DNA of 64,000 nt. It comes from JBMOUD01 sp049319665. Lineage in GTDB: Bacteria; Pseudomonadota; Gammaproteobacteria; Enterobacterales; Enterobacteriaceae. Below the pieces are notes generated by a model. It had not been told where the DNA came from, did no database searches, and was given only the letters and a program-made list of their open reading frames with translations. The stretch is from assembly GCF_049319665.1 (NCBI RefSeq), contig NZ_JBMOUD010000014.1:62001-126000 (forward strand). The letters run 5' to 3'. The position numbers and the translations under genes were made by a program. Below, piece by piece: positions 50,590-59,039 of the stretch; the stretch's first letter is position 1; the number at the start of each line of letters is the position of its first letter.

Positions 50590-50627
50590 GCGACACAAAA
50601 AAAAGACGCTGGCGCGTCATGTGTCGC
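50590..50627. repeat. Nested palindrome, second element
   Basis: GCGACACA (50590-50597) pairs with TGTGTCGC (50620-50627), and within it GACGC (50605-50609) pairs with GCGTC (50614-50618). An A-run fills one side of the stem. It could be a minus-strand terminator for the nitroreductase gene or a mobile repeat. Confidence 0.5.
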
Positions 50628-50822
50628 CACTAAGATTTTATCAGGAGGCTAATCCCGTTGCCTGATTTTGCAGGCAGGCCAACCTTACTGCGCGAAAGAA
50701 CAAACGGCTAGACCTTTACGTAGAGAAAAAAAGAAACGCCAACAGAACTCGCAAAAACGGCGATGTTATGGCCAAGTGTAAACCAGAGATTTCACTTACA
50801 ATCGAGAAAGGTTGTAATCAGC

Positions 50823-51416
50823 TTAGATAATTTTACATACTTCCCCAAATTCCAGACGTGGTTCCCTTGGATAAAGTTTATCGTCATCACCATAACCGAG
50901 GGTACAAATAAAGTTTGATTTCCATGTCGTTCCTTTAAAGAAAAGTGTATCCACTTGTTCATTATCAAAACCTGACATGCCGCAGGCATCAAGGCCCAGA
51001 GAGCGGATGGCAAAAATCATATAAGCCCCCTGCAATGTACTGTTTCTGAAAACCGTTTCTTGGGTTAATTTTTTATTTCCATCAAGAAGGGGGCGAGGAT
51101 CGTATGTTTGAAAAAGCCTTGGTAGAAATTCTATCCAACTTTCATCATATGCCAGAATAGCTGTGACAGGTGCACGTTTTACCTGAGCAGGGTTTGATCC
51201 CCACATTGCAGAAGCCAGCTTTTCTTTCTCTTCTTCGCTCTTAATAAAAAGGATTCGCGCTGGATTTGAATTAAGAGCTGTCGGACCCCACTTCATGATT
51301 TCATATATTTCATGAAGATTTTCGTCAGAGACAAAACGGTCCGTCCAATAATGATACGTTCTTGCTTTAGTAAAAATTTGCTCTATTGCTTCTGCTGAAA
51401 TTGCTTTTTTAGGCAT
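50823..51416 (-). CDS. Nitroreductase-family protein, RutE/HadB-like
   Basis: A 197-residue FMN-dependent nitroreductase of the RutE/YdfN-like malonic semialdehyde reductase group. Signature: TYHYWTDRFVSDENLHEIYEI, KWGPTALNSNPARILFI (FMN contact), and LGYGDDDKLYPREPRL near the end. It reduces aldehydes, enones or nitro compounds with NAD(P)H. The start at 51416 (MPKKAIS) matches the family; the longer frame adds seven residues. A palindromic TetR-type operator lies 134 bases upstream, so control by the neighbouring regulator is likely. Confidence 0.87.
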   Translation of the reverse strand: MPKKAISAEAIEQIFTKARTYHYWTDRFVSDENLHEIYEIMKWGPTALNSNPARILFIKSEEEKEKLASAMWGSNPAQVKRAPVTAILAYDESWIEFLPRLFQTYDPRPLLDGNKKLTQETVFRNSTLQGAYMIFAIRSLGLDACGMSGFDNEQVDTLFFKGTTWKSNFICTLGYGDDDKLYPREPRLEFGEVCKII

Positions 51417-51549
51417 GTGATTGTCCTTACTCTTCATTAAGAATGATATTTTTTATTACTGTATTTATTTTATTTCTTAATATTTTTAATTTTTCATCAT
51501 CATTCCTTTTTAATTTATAGAACATGTCTCATCATTTTATTAATGATGA

Positions 51550-51571
51550 TTCTTTACTGATTGGTAAAGAA
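51550..51571. promoter_or_regulatory. TetR-type operator 1, upstream of the nitroreductase gene
   Basis: TTCTTTAC (51550-51557), six bases, GTAAAGAA (51564-51571): a perfect palindrome with the core TTTACTGATTGGTAAA. A related sequence lies upstream of the tetR gene itself. Confidence 0.7.
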
Positions 51572-51578
51572 TGGGGCC

Positions 51579-51605
51579 AAAAAAGACCGCAGGTAAGCGG
51601 TCTTA
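51579..51605 (-). terminator. Terminator of the tetR-family gene
   Basis: On the minus strand AGACCGC pairs with GCGGTCT (51597-51603 with 51584-51590) and is followed by six T residues. It starts about ten bases after the regulator stop codon. Confidence 0.88.
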
Positions 51606-51614
51606 TTGCCAGGA

Positions 51615-52196
51615 TTAAAGTCGGGCTATTGTTCCTTCAAGCACATCAGCAAGAAAAGCGTTGTCCTCCATCGCGTGACTGAAAATGTTCAAACCACCGT
51701 AAATTGTCAGAAACACACGCGCTACCTCTATGGCCGGACGATCGCTAGATAGTTCGCCATTTTGCTGTCCGGCAGCAATAGTACTGCATACAGAGGCTTC
51801 CAGTTTCGAGAAATAAGCTTGGTTAATCTCTTCTATCGCGGGATGTTTTTTTCCGTGCTCCATCGTTGAAAATAGAGCCATGCAGGGGCGGTTGCCGTTC
51901 GGATCAAGGCCGCCATTTACAACCCATTGCAGCAACGCCCTTAAGCGTTCTTTAGCAGAGCCTGAACCTTCCAGAATTTCAATTTGCGCTTTTAGCCCCA
52001 GCTCTTGGTAGCGACGCAGAGCCTGTTCATAAAGGTTTTGTTTGTTGCCAAAAGCATAATACAGGCTACCACGGCCAAGACCCGTTCGTTCACATAGTAC
52101 CTGAGTTGAGCTCGCCTCATAGCCAGTGTCCCAGAAGACGTCCATCGCGGCTTCAATCACACGCATGTCATCGTATTCTTTGGGCCTTCCACTCAT
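51615..52196 (-). CDS. TetR/AcrR-family regulator
   Basis: A 193-residue repressor. The N-terminal helix-turn-helix (about 8-55) reads MRVIEAAMDVFWDTGYEASS, then LCERTGLGRGSLYYAFGNKQ. The C-terminal ligand domain resembles the YcdC/NemR-like group with GLDPNGNRPCMAL, including a Cys that could sense electrophiles. Two matching operators flank the gene, one before it and one before the nitroreductase gene downstream, which suggests autorepression and control of that enzyme. Confidence 0.88.
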   Translation of the reverse strand: MSGRPKEYDDMRVIEAAMDVFWDTGYEASSTQVLCERTGLGRGSLYYAFGNKQNLYEQALRRYQELGLKAQIEILEGSGSAKERLRALLQWVVNGGLDPNGNRPCMALFSTMEHGKKHPAIEEINQAYFSKLEASVCSTIAAGQQNGELSSDRPAIEVARVFLTIYGGLNIFSHAMEDNAFLADVLEGTIARL

Positions 52197-52240
52197 TGCT
52201 TTATCCTTTACGTAATTCCCAGGCCGGATTAAAACAATAC

Positions 52241-52256
52241 TTTACCGATCAGTCAA
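52241..52256. promoter_or_regulatory. TetR-type operator 2, upstream of the regulator
   Basis: TTTACCGATCAGTCAA matches the operator 1 core TTTACTGATTGGTAAA at 12 of 16 positions and lies 45 bases before the regulator start. Confidence 0.6.
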
Positions 52257-52281
52257 CAATTGCGTGAGCAGGCGAACTCTT

Positions 52282-52479
52282 CTATACCACTTTTATCTCT
52301 ACTCCTTTCACCCCAATCTCCAGATCTCCAACCGGCTCTCGGGTTTCCAGACGAGATACCGCGCGTCTAACGCCAGAATCTGACATGCCTAATACCACGG
52401 CAGCACGCGTGAAGCCGCCGCTTTCCACTATGGCTGCCAATACAGCGACACCCGATAATAAACGCCCGCCGACGCTCAT
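52282..52479 (-). pseudogene. LysR-family regulator remnant, helix-turn-helix only
   Basis: About 65 codons: LSGVAVLAAIVESGGFTRAA, then LGMSDSGVRRAVSRLETRE is the start of a LysR DNA-binding domain, after which the sequence degenerates and stops. The effector domain is absent. A full-length LysR gene here may once have controlled the divergent amidohydrolase-MFS pair. Confidence 0.6.
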
Positions 52480-52654
52480 AATTCCCCCTGCTTTTGAGTC
52501 AACAGAGTAATGACATAACGTCACTTCAGTAAACAGAGCGGTAGGCTTAACCTTTGCGTCACGCGGGGTTGGCATCAACCCAAGCTATGTAGCCCGGACA
52601 CCCTATTGGGCGTACCACGCTGTCAGATTCATGTTGTTACGGATGTATAGCAAA

Positions 52655-54004
52655 ATGCATAACACCACTCATAAGCGGACGCTTTTCAAAAATGGAACCG
52701 TGCTTACCCTGGATAAAACTATCGGTGATTTCGCCGTCGCGGATGTCTTGATCGAAGGTTCACATATTATCGCTGTTGGCCCAAATCTGAGCGCTGAAGA
52801 GGCGTTGGTTATCGATGCCAGCGGCCATATTGTGATGCCAGGATTTGTGAACCCTCACCAGCACGCGTGGCTCGGTCTATTACGCGGACTGATGCCAAAC
52901 GTTGAAACTCTCAACGACTATTTTGATGCGATCCCATTTGCCATCGGACGTCATTATCGTCCTCAGGATATGTACCTTGCTACGCTGCTGACCAGCCTGT
53001 CATGTCTGGACGCTGGTATCACCAGCATTCTGGATGCAGGCCATAACAGCCTGACACCTGAGCATACCGACGCCGCGCTCAATGCTTTCGATACGGCGGG
53101 CCTGCGCGCTATTCATATGGTGGGGCAGCCAGTTGGTATGTCAGTTAAGCACTGGCCTGGAGAAGTTAAACGCCTTAAGCGACCTGCCGACGCCTTGGTC
53201 AATATTGGTCTGTTTGCCAATGTTGCTGAGGCGGAACAGTGGGCTGTTGCACGGGAGTCTGGCAGTCCCATTCTTAGTGAGTTTGGTAACTGGGATGGCA
53301 GCGTATCGCCACTGCGCGATCTGCACGCTCGGGGTTTACTGGGTTCGGATAATATTTTCAACCATTGTGTCCGTCTGACGGATGACGATTGGGCGATTCT
53401 GGCCGAGGCTGGAGTGAACGTTACGGTTAACCCACGTACGGATGCATTATTTGGTTTAGAAACAGAGGGTTTCCCATATCAAAACGCGATTGAGCACGGT
53501 CTTCGCCCTGCGCTTGGCATTGATATCGACACCTCTCAGGGCGGGGATATGTTTGGTGAAATGCACGCTGCCTTTGTCCAGCAACGAACCTTCGTGCAAA
53601 GAAGACGTGCCGCTGGGGAGACCTCTGTACCTGCACCGGTTCATGTCAGAGCAATTCTAGAGGCGGCAACCATTGATGGCGCACGCTGCATGGGGCTGGA
53701 GAGCAGCATCGGTAGCCTCACGCCGGGTAAACAAGCGGATGTGATCATGATCCGTACCGACGGCATCAGTATCTTCCCATCGCATAATGCAGTCGGCAAT
53801 GTTGTGCATATGGCTAACCGTAGCGATGTGCGTACCGTCATGGTTGCAGGCCAACAGCGTAAGCATGACGGACAGCTGGTCGGTGTTGATATGGCGAGTA
53901 TTCGCAGTGAAACAGAGGCGGCACGCCGTTACTTATTCGACGCCTCTGGCTATCAGCCACATGCGCTGGAAGAGGCGTTTCCTCGTCTGAACCCGGCAAA
54001 CTAA
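52655..54004 (+). CDS. Amidohydrolase, chlorohydrolase/deaminase group
   Basis: A 449-residue metal-dependent hydrolase of the TRZ/ATZ-cytosine deaminase group (COG0402). Metal motifs: HxH in NPHQHAWLGLLRG (about 70-82), FNHCVRLTDDDW (about 233-244) and GIDIDTSQGGDMF (about 288-300) with the catalytic Asp. The C-terminal beta-strand domain has GSLTPGKQADVIMI. The substrate is likely an N-heterocycle or guanidine-like compound but cannot be fixed. Starts at 52631 and 52646 are also possible. The MFS exporter gene follows 106 bases downstream. Confidence 0.85.
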   Translation: MHNTTHKRTLFKNGTVLTLDKTIGDFAVADVLIEGSHIIAVGPNLSAEEALVIDASGHIVMPGFVNPHQHAWLGLLRGLMPNVETLNDYFDAIPFAIGRHYRPQDMYLATLLTSLSCLDAGITSILDAGHNSLTPEHTDAALNAFDTAGLRAIHMVGQPVGMSVKHWPGEVKRLKRPADALVNIGLFANVAEAEQWAVARESGSPILSEFGNWDGSVSPLRDLHARGLLGSDNIFNHCVRLTDDDWAILAEAGVNVTVNPRTDALFGLETEGFPYQNAIEHGLRPALGIDIDTSQGGDMFGEMHAAFVQQRTFVQRRRAAGETSVPAPVHVRAILEAATIDGARCMGLESSIGSLTPGKQADVIMIRTDGISIFPSHNAVGNVVHMANRSDVRTVMVAGQQRKHDGQLVGVDMASIRSETEAARRYLFDASGYQPHALEEAFPRLNPAN

Positions 54005-54110
54005 GCGCCGTAAAGTGATTGAAGTCTGCCGCATCCTGAGTTGGGGGCGGCAGACTTTTGTTTTATAAAAACTGCTCTTTTCAAAGGGCAAACTCTTCAA
54101 AGGGTAAACA

Positions 54111-55316
54111 ATGTCTTCAAATCAAAAAACGTCCTCGACCTCGCGGGTAGGTGCTCATCCTGTCAATTCTGTTCGCGCCATGTTGCCTATTGCAGCCGGA
54201 CTTTTTTTGGGCTTTATCTCCGTGGGGTTGCCGTTGCCAATTGTCCCCTTATTCGTGCACCAGGTACTTGGCTTTGGTGATGTAATAGTCGGATGTAGCG
54301 TTGGATTGCAGTTTTTGGCGACCGTTCTGACCCGCAGTTATGCTGGCAGAGCAGCCGATGTGCATGGTGGGAAATCGTCGATGATGCGCGGGGCTGCTGT
54401 CTGTGCATGTGCAGGCGTGCTGTATGTGATTGCGGCAACCTTACACGCTTCACCTGCTGCGGCTTTGGCGGTATTACTGTTTGGCCGGGTCGTCGCGGGG
54501 ATTGGTGAGAGTCAACTGGTCACCGGGTCAGTGACATGGATGATTGCAACGGGCGGCCCAACGGCAGCGGGTAAGGCAATGTCACTGACGGGGATGGCGA
54601 TGTACGCGTCTCTGGCGTTAAGTGCCCCCTTCGGTATGATGATTTACCAGCATTCCGGCTTTGAGAAAGCGACGGCGACGATTGTGCTCACCTCATTATG
54701 CGCCTACGCCATAGGTTATCGCACGCTCGCCGCGTTTGCTTACGGCGGGGCGCGGGTACCGATGATTCAAGTTCTTGGGAAAATCTGGCGCAGCGGTATT
54801 GCGCTGCTGTTACAGGGGGTTGGCTTTGCGGTTATCAGCGCCTTTTCCTCGCTCTTCTTTGCCTCACGAGGTTGGTCACACGCTGCGCTGGCAATGACCT
54901 TTTTCGGCGGTGCTTATGCCTTTATGCGCCTGTGCTTTGGTCATCTGCCCGACCGTATTGGCGGATATCGGATTGCGATAATCTCGTTGGGCATTGAAGG
55001 TCTTGGTCAGGGGATGTTGTGGGGATCGACAAACGAAGCGGTTGCACTGGCGGGAGCCTTGCTCTCTGGCATGGGGTGTTCGTTGTTGTTCCCGGCGCTG
55101 GGGGTTGAGATCCTCAAACACATTCCGCCGCAGAGCCGTGGTACCGCGCTCGGCGGATTTGTTGCCTTTCAGGATATCGCATATGGCATAACCGGCCCGA
55201 TTACCGGTGTGTTAGCGGTACATTTTGGCTATGCCTCGGTCTTTCTGGTTGGCACGATAGCCGCGATATTGGGTATCGGTTTTGTATTGTTTGAGAAAGC
55301 CAAATCTCAGGGATAA
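54111..55316 (+). CDS. MFS transporter, YhhS/YfcJ-like
   Basis: A 401-residue major facilitator with twelve hydrophobic segments. The loop after helix 2 has TRSYAGRAADVHGGKSSMMRG, the MFS motif A variant typical of the YhhS/YfcJ family of arabinose-like exporters. GESQLVTGSVTWMIA matches that group in helix 5. It probably exports a product or substrate linked to the preceding amidohydrolase; this is inferred from gene order. Confidence 0.86.
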   Translation: MSSNQKTSSTSRVGAHPVNSVRAMLPIAAGLFLGFISVGLPLPIVPLFVHQVLGFGDVIVGCSVGLQFLATVLTRSYAGRAADVHGGKSSMMRGAAVCACAGVLYVIAATLHASPAAALAVLLFGRVVAGIGESQLVTGSVTWMIATGGPTAAGKAMSLTGMAMYASLALSAPFGMMIYQHSGFEKATATIVLTSLCAYAIGYRTLAAFAYGGARVPMIQVLGKIWRSGIALLLQGVGFAVISAFSSLFFASRGWSHAALAMTFFGGAYAFMRLCFGHLPDRIGGYRIAIISLGIEGLGQGMLWGSTNEAVALAGALLSGMGCSLLFPALGVEILKHIPPQSRGTALGGFVAFQDIAYGITGPITGVLAVHFGYASVFLVGTIAAILGIGFVLFEKAKSQG

Positions 55317-55570
55317 CGCCGACCGAACTTAACCTCTATTTTAGGTGGATGAGACTATTAATGCGTGCCGCTGAGCGTTTTGCGAACTCGAGGCGGTTTT
55401 CGCCACGTTTATTAACAATAATCTCCATCCATCGAAGGCGTTTTCTCGCTATTATCTATAACAGTTAACGCTCAGATTTTGATATGTTGCCAGACATGTG
55501 CCTGCGCACAACAGCTGGTGACAACGCCCCTTGGTGGGCGCTGAGCAGATGGTTTTATTCCGGAGATGCT

Positions 55571-55891
55571 ATGCGTTATTCTAAATTTATTATGTTGTCG
55601 GCGGTGGTTTGTGCCTCGATGTTGTCTTTCGCGCACACGGCTGCGGCGGCAACCTCTCATGAAATCACCTCGTTCTATGATGATTCCCAGCTGTATAAAA
55701 TTGGGGATGTGGTACCGAGCGTGTATCGTACTAAACCTTACGATATTGTTGACTGGCAAAAGCGTAACCTGCCAGCGCCTCTGTCAGGCAGCCACTGGAC
55801 ATACATCGGCGGCAGCTACGCGCTGATAACCGATGCTGAAGGTAAAATCCTCAGAGCAGAATCGGGCGATATCTTCTTCGCTAACGAATAG
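55571..55891 (+). CDS. RcnB-like periplasmic protein
   Basis: A 106-residue exported protein; signal peptide 1-27 (ending AAAATS). The mature part follows the RcnB family: YKIGDVVPSVYRTKPYDIVDW, then NLPAPLSGSHWTYIGGSYALIT and an ILRAESGDIFF end. RcnB in E. coli helps nickel/cobalt homeostasis. No rcnA or rcnR is nearby. GGAG lies six bases before the ATG. Positions 55317-55570 show nothing else definite. Confidence 0.78.
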   Translation: MRYSKFIMLSAVVCASMLSFAHTAAAATSHEITSFYDDSQLYKIGDVVPSVYRTKPYDIVDWQKRNLPAPLSGSHWTYIGGSYALITDAEGKILRAESGDIFFANE

Positions 55892-55907
55892 CAATACCTC
55901 GCGGCTA

Positions 55908-56771
55908 TCAGCGAATATCGGCGGGTGAACAGCCAAAACGCTGCTTAAAGCGTAACGAGAAACGAGAGCTGGCGCGATAGCCACAGGCATCGGCGATTTG
56001 CGTCAGGCTCCAACGGGTGGTTTGCAATAGCGCCATGGCGTGGTGCATGCGGACATCCTGCAATAGTTCACGAAAACTGGTTTGTTCTTCTGCGAGTCGC
56101 CGCCGCAATGTCGCCTCGCTCATCGCCAATTGCTGGCTGGCATCGGCTGCCGTCCAGGCAAATTCTGGCGTGCTCGCCAATAATGTGGTTAAGCGGGTGC
56201 TGATAGTCTCGCCAGTGTGGGGCATAAATACGATACCGCGCTCGGCCAGCGCAATCAGTACTCCTTGTAGACGATGTTGCTGTAGCGCCGTGCTGGGGGA
56301 TTCCCCCTCCAGACCGCGTAAGCAATAGTCCAACGTATCCTGCAATTCCTCATCTAATACCAAGGTCTTAAAACGGCTCAGTGGCGATAACGCGGCCAGC
56401 ATGGGGGCGTGTTCTCGATAAAACGCGGCAATCAGATCGGATGAAAAACTCAAATACAAAGACTGGAAATAACCATTTTCAGCATCGGGCGTTTTACTGA
56501 CGTTCACCTGGGTATTTTGCGCAATCAGCATAATACGATCGCGACTTTCCAGCGTAACGGATGAACCCTGTTCATCTTCCGCCTGCAACCGACCCGACTT
56601 TATTCGTAACAGGCTGGCTTCAAAAAAGCGAAAACCACGTACCTGATGGGGCTGCTGGATAAAAGGGTGGGCAAGCGAAAAGAGCCGGCAGTGGTCTACC
56701 GGCACTTGGGAAGGCAGCAGAGTATTATTGATAATTGGAATATCAACGGTGCTCTTGATAGGGTTGGGCAT
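55908..56771 (-). CDS. AraC-family transcriptional regulator
   Basis: A 287-residue regulator. The C-terminal AraC DNA-binding domain (about 185-285) has WTAADASQQLAMSEATLRRR (first helix-turn-helix) and SLTQIADACGYRASSRFSLRFKQRFGCSP (second) in typical form. The N-terminal cupin-like domain would bind an effector I cannot name. It is 21 bases downstream of the PEBP gene on the same strand, so the two may form an operon. Confidence 0.88.
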   Translation of the reverse strand: MPNPIKSTVDIPIINNTLLPSQVPVDHCRLFSLAHPFIQQPHQVRGFRFFEASLLRIKSGRLQAEDEQGSSVTLESRDRIMLIAQNTQVNVSKTPDAENGYFQSLYLSFSSDLIAAFYREHAPMLAALSPLSRFKTLVLDEELQDTLDYCLRGLEGESPSTALQQHRLQGVLIALAERGIVFMPHTGETISTRLTTLLASTPEFAWTAADASQQLAMSEATLRRRLAEEQTSFRELLQDVRMHHAMALLQTTRWSLTQIADACGYRASSRFSLRFKQRFGCSPADIR

Positions 56772-56792
56772 CGACTCTCCTGCCTGCGTTCA

Positions 56793-57419
56793 TTACGCGA
56801 CGTTCGGGTTTAAACTGTAAGTACCGGTCAGGCTGGTTTGTGCCAGTACATGGCCTTCGATAGCTGACAACACGTCTGGGCCATAGATTTTACCTTGCAG
56901 ACTCAAACGCGGAACATCTAACGCGTACAGGGTAAAAGTATAATCGTGGGCGATGGTGTCATTCCACGGTGGGCAAGGGCCATCATAACCGTGATAATCG
57001 CCGCTCATTTGCTCATCGCTGGCGAACCACTTGGTGTAGTCATTAATACCGTGGCGCATGGCGGATTCTGCAGGTAACGCAGGTTTACCGCGTGGGGTAA
57101 TCGCCTCGCTATGGCTGCCCGCGGCAATCTCACGCAATTGGGCAGGAATATCGACTAATACCCAGTGGAAGAAGGTGATACGCGGCAATGCTGCGGATAT
57201 TTCTTTTCCTTCCTGATTCACATCGTCCACCACGCTAGGGACGTGCGGGTCCTGGCATAGCAGCACGAAGGATTGTGTGCCCGCTGGCACGTCATCCCAG
57301 GCTAAATGCGGGTTTTTGTTGCTGGATAGGGCCAGGTGGCTTTCTTTGTCCTGCACGGCAAAAGCAAACTCACTGGGGATTGCTGAACCATGCGTAAAGT
57401 TTTGGCTGGTTAATTTCAT
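56793..57419 (-). CDS. YbhB/YbcL-family PEBP protein
   Basis: A 208-residue phosphatidylethanolamine-binding-like protein. Key parts: NPHLAWDDVPAGTQSFVLLCQDPH (the D-P-D-type anion site, here CQDPHVP), FFHWVLVDIPA, GYDGPCPPWNDT and YTFTLYALD. The length is larger than E. coli YbhB (158), with an insertion near residue 80-95. The function in bacteria is poorly defined. The start at 57419 (MKLTSQNF) is better than 57434. Confidence 0.86.
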   Translation of the reverse strand: MKLTSQNFTHGSAIPSEFAFAVQDKESHLALSSNKNPHLAWDDVPAGTQSFVLLCQDPHVPSVVDDVNQEGKEISAALPRITFFHWVLVDIPAQLREIAAGSHSEAITPRGKPALPAESAMRHGINDYTKWFASDEQMSGDYHGYDGPCPPWNDTIAHDYTFTLYALDVPRLSLQGKIYGPDVLSAIEGHVLAQTSLTGTYSLNPNVA

Positions 57420-57548
57420 GGGAAAATCCTTCAAAGATTAGCAACGCTCAACATCTCTACCAGAGAAGAACATGACCTGTCTCGGTAGAACATGGCGTCA
57501 TTATAGTGCGGGACGTTACATGAAAAATGACTTATCCAGTCAATAAAG

Positions 57549-57590
57549 TCACCTTTACCGTCATTTTGAGCGGAAAGGTGATTTTATTAT
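57549..57590 (-). terminator. Terminator of the 57601 membrane-protein gene
   Basis: On the minus strand TCACCTTT and AAAGGTGA (57574-57581 with 57549-57556) form a stem followed by CTTTATT. It lies 20 bases after the stop codon of the gene at 57601. Confidence 0.6.
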
Positions 57591-57600
57591 TCGATGACGG

Positions 57601-57864
57601 TTAATCCTTAAACCAGAAAAAATAGGCTGCAATCGTAGGTGGCAGGAAAATCAGCAGCATAATCGGCAGTTCTTCACCCACGCTATATCCGGCTTTTACG
57701 ACCCCAAAATACATATTGGCCAGGCTAACGGCGAGCCAAAGCATGATAAACAGTCCGCCTGCCCATTTTTTGATACCAGGAAGGGTGGCTGACAATCGTT
57801 TAATGCGCACATAAAAGCAGGCTAACAGTAGAAAACCGCCGAGAAAAAAGAGCAGGGTATGCAT
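57601..57864 (-). CDS. Small inner-membrane protein, unknown
   Basis: An 87-residue protein with three hydrophobic helices (about 2-20, 33-54, 66-84) and a basic loop between the first two. The function is unknown; similar small conserved membrane proteins exist in enterobacteria, but I cannot name this one. It is transcribed alone, divergent from yghU. Confidence 0.65.
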   Translation of the reverse strand: MHTLLFFLGGFLLLACFYVRIKRLSATLPGIKKWAGGLFIMLWLAVSLANMYFGVVKAGYSVGEELPIMLLIFLPPTIAAYFFWFKD

Positions 57865-58082
57865 AAGATGTGATTCTCATAGGGAGTGGCGTGGTCGGCC
57901 CCACGGGCAGTGCGTATCATATCCTATTTCTGAAATATCGGCTCCGAACGGCCAAGGAATAACTTATCTATAATTGGTCTATTGCAGCATAGCGGTAGGG
58001 CACAAATTAATCCCCTCTGTTTAACGGCTCTCCGTTAAGATGGTGAAAACTATTACCTTTAATTGAGTATTTGGAGGATTAA

Positions 58083-58961
58083 ATGGCTGATTTACCTGAG
58101 TATGTACCACCAGCAGTCTGGGTTCCAGGCAAGGCAAACGGCGGTGCTTTTGCCAATATCAACCGCCCAACGGCGGGAGCAAGATTTGATAAAGATCTGC
58201 CGGTTGGGAAACATCCTCTGCAACTCTATTCACTGGCAACACCTAACGGCGTAAAAGTCACGGTATTGCTCGAAGAACTGCTAGAACTTGGTCATACCGG
58301 TGCAGAATATGATGCCTGGCTGATTAAAATTGGTGACGGCGATCAGTTTGGCAGCGGTTTTGTCGCGGCTAATCCTAACTCTAAAATTCCAGCATTAGTC
58401 GATCACAGCGGTGCAGAGCCAGTTCGTGTGTTTGAATCTGGCGCCATCTTGCTGTATCTGGCGGAGAAGTTCGGCGCATTCCTGCCAACAGAGAGCAAAG
58501 CGCGTACCGAAACGCTGTCTTGGCTATTTTGGCAAATGGGCAGCGCGCCGTTTGTCGGCGGCGGTTTCGGGCATTTCTATGCCTATGCTCCGGCCAAGTT
58601 TGAATACCCAATTGACCGCTTCGCGATGGAAACCAAACGCCAGCTTGACGTGTTGGATAAGCAATTAGCTGACAATGAATTTATCGCCGGTAGCGAATAT
58701 ACCATCGCTGATATTGCCATTTGGCCTTGGTACGGTGCGCTGGCGAAAGGCTGGTTGTATAACGATGCCGCCACCTTCTTGTCGGTGCATGAATACAAGA
58801 ACTTGCAACGCTGGGCGAATGCGATTGCTGAACGTCCTGCGGTACAGCGCGGGCGCAAAGTAAACCGCGTATTTGGCGATCTCGACAGCCAATTGCACGA
58901 ACGTCATGATGCATCGGATTTCCTGACCAAAACTCAGGATAAACTGAACACACAAGGCTAA
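58083..58961 (+). CDS. yghU: Glutathione-dependent disulfide-bond oxidoreductase YghU
   Basis: A 292-residue Nu-class glutathione transferase-like enzyme, near the E. coli YghU length (288). The N-terminal extension (YVPPAVWVPGKANGGAFANINRPTAGARF) is typical, followed by the thioredoxin fold (LYSLATPNGVKVTVLLEEL), with NPNSKIPALVDHSG (cis-Pro site) and VFESGAILLYLAEKFG. The C-terminal helical domain contains YTIADIAIWPWYG. It reduces disulfides with two glutathiones. A GGAGG ribosome site precedes the ATG. Confidence 0.95.
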   Translation: MADLPEYVPPAVWVPGKANGGAFANINRPTAGARFDKDLPVGKHPLQLYSLATPNGVKVTVLLEELLELGHTGAEYDAWLIKIGDGDQFGSGFVAANPNSKIPALVDHSGAEPVRVFESGAILLYLAEKFGAFLPTESKARTETLSWLFWQMGSAPFVGGGFGHFYAYAPAKFEYPIDRFAMETKRQLDVLDKQLADNEFIAGSEYTIADIAIWPWYGALAKGWLYNDAATFLSVHEYKNLQRWANAIAERPAVQRGRKVNRVFGDLDSQLHERHDASDFLTKTQDKLNTQG

Positions 58962-58981
58962 AACTCTCTTTAGCTGACGCT

Positions 58982-59020
58982 ATCCAGCCGCTTATTTATT
59001 CGCGCGGCTGGATATTTTCT
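58982..59020. terminator. Terminator between yghU and the alkC-like gene
   Basis: ATCCAGCCGC (58982-58991) pairs perfectly with GCGGCTGGAT (59004-59013) and is followed by ATTTTCTTATTT. The two flanking genes converge here, and it may serve both. Confidence 0.82.
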
Positions 59021-59039
59021 TATTTGATAGCGGCGCTGA

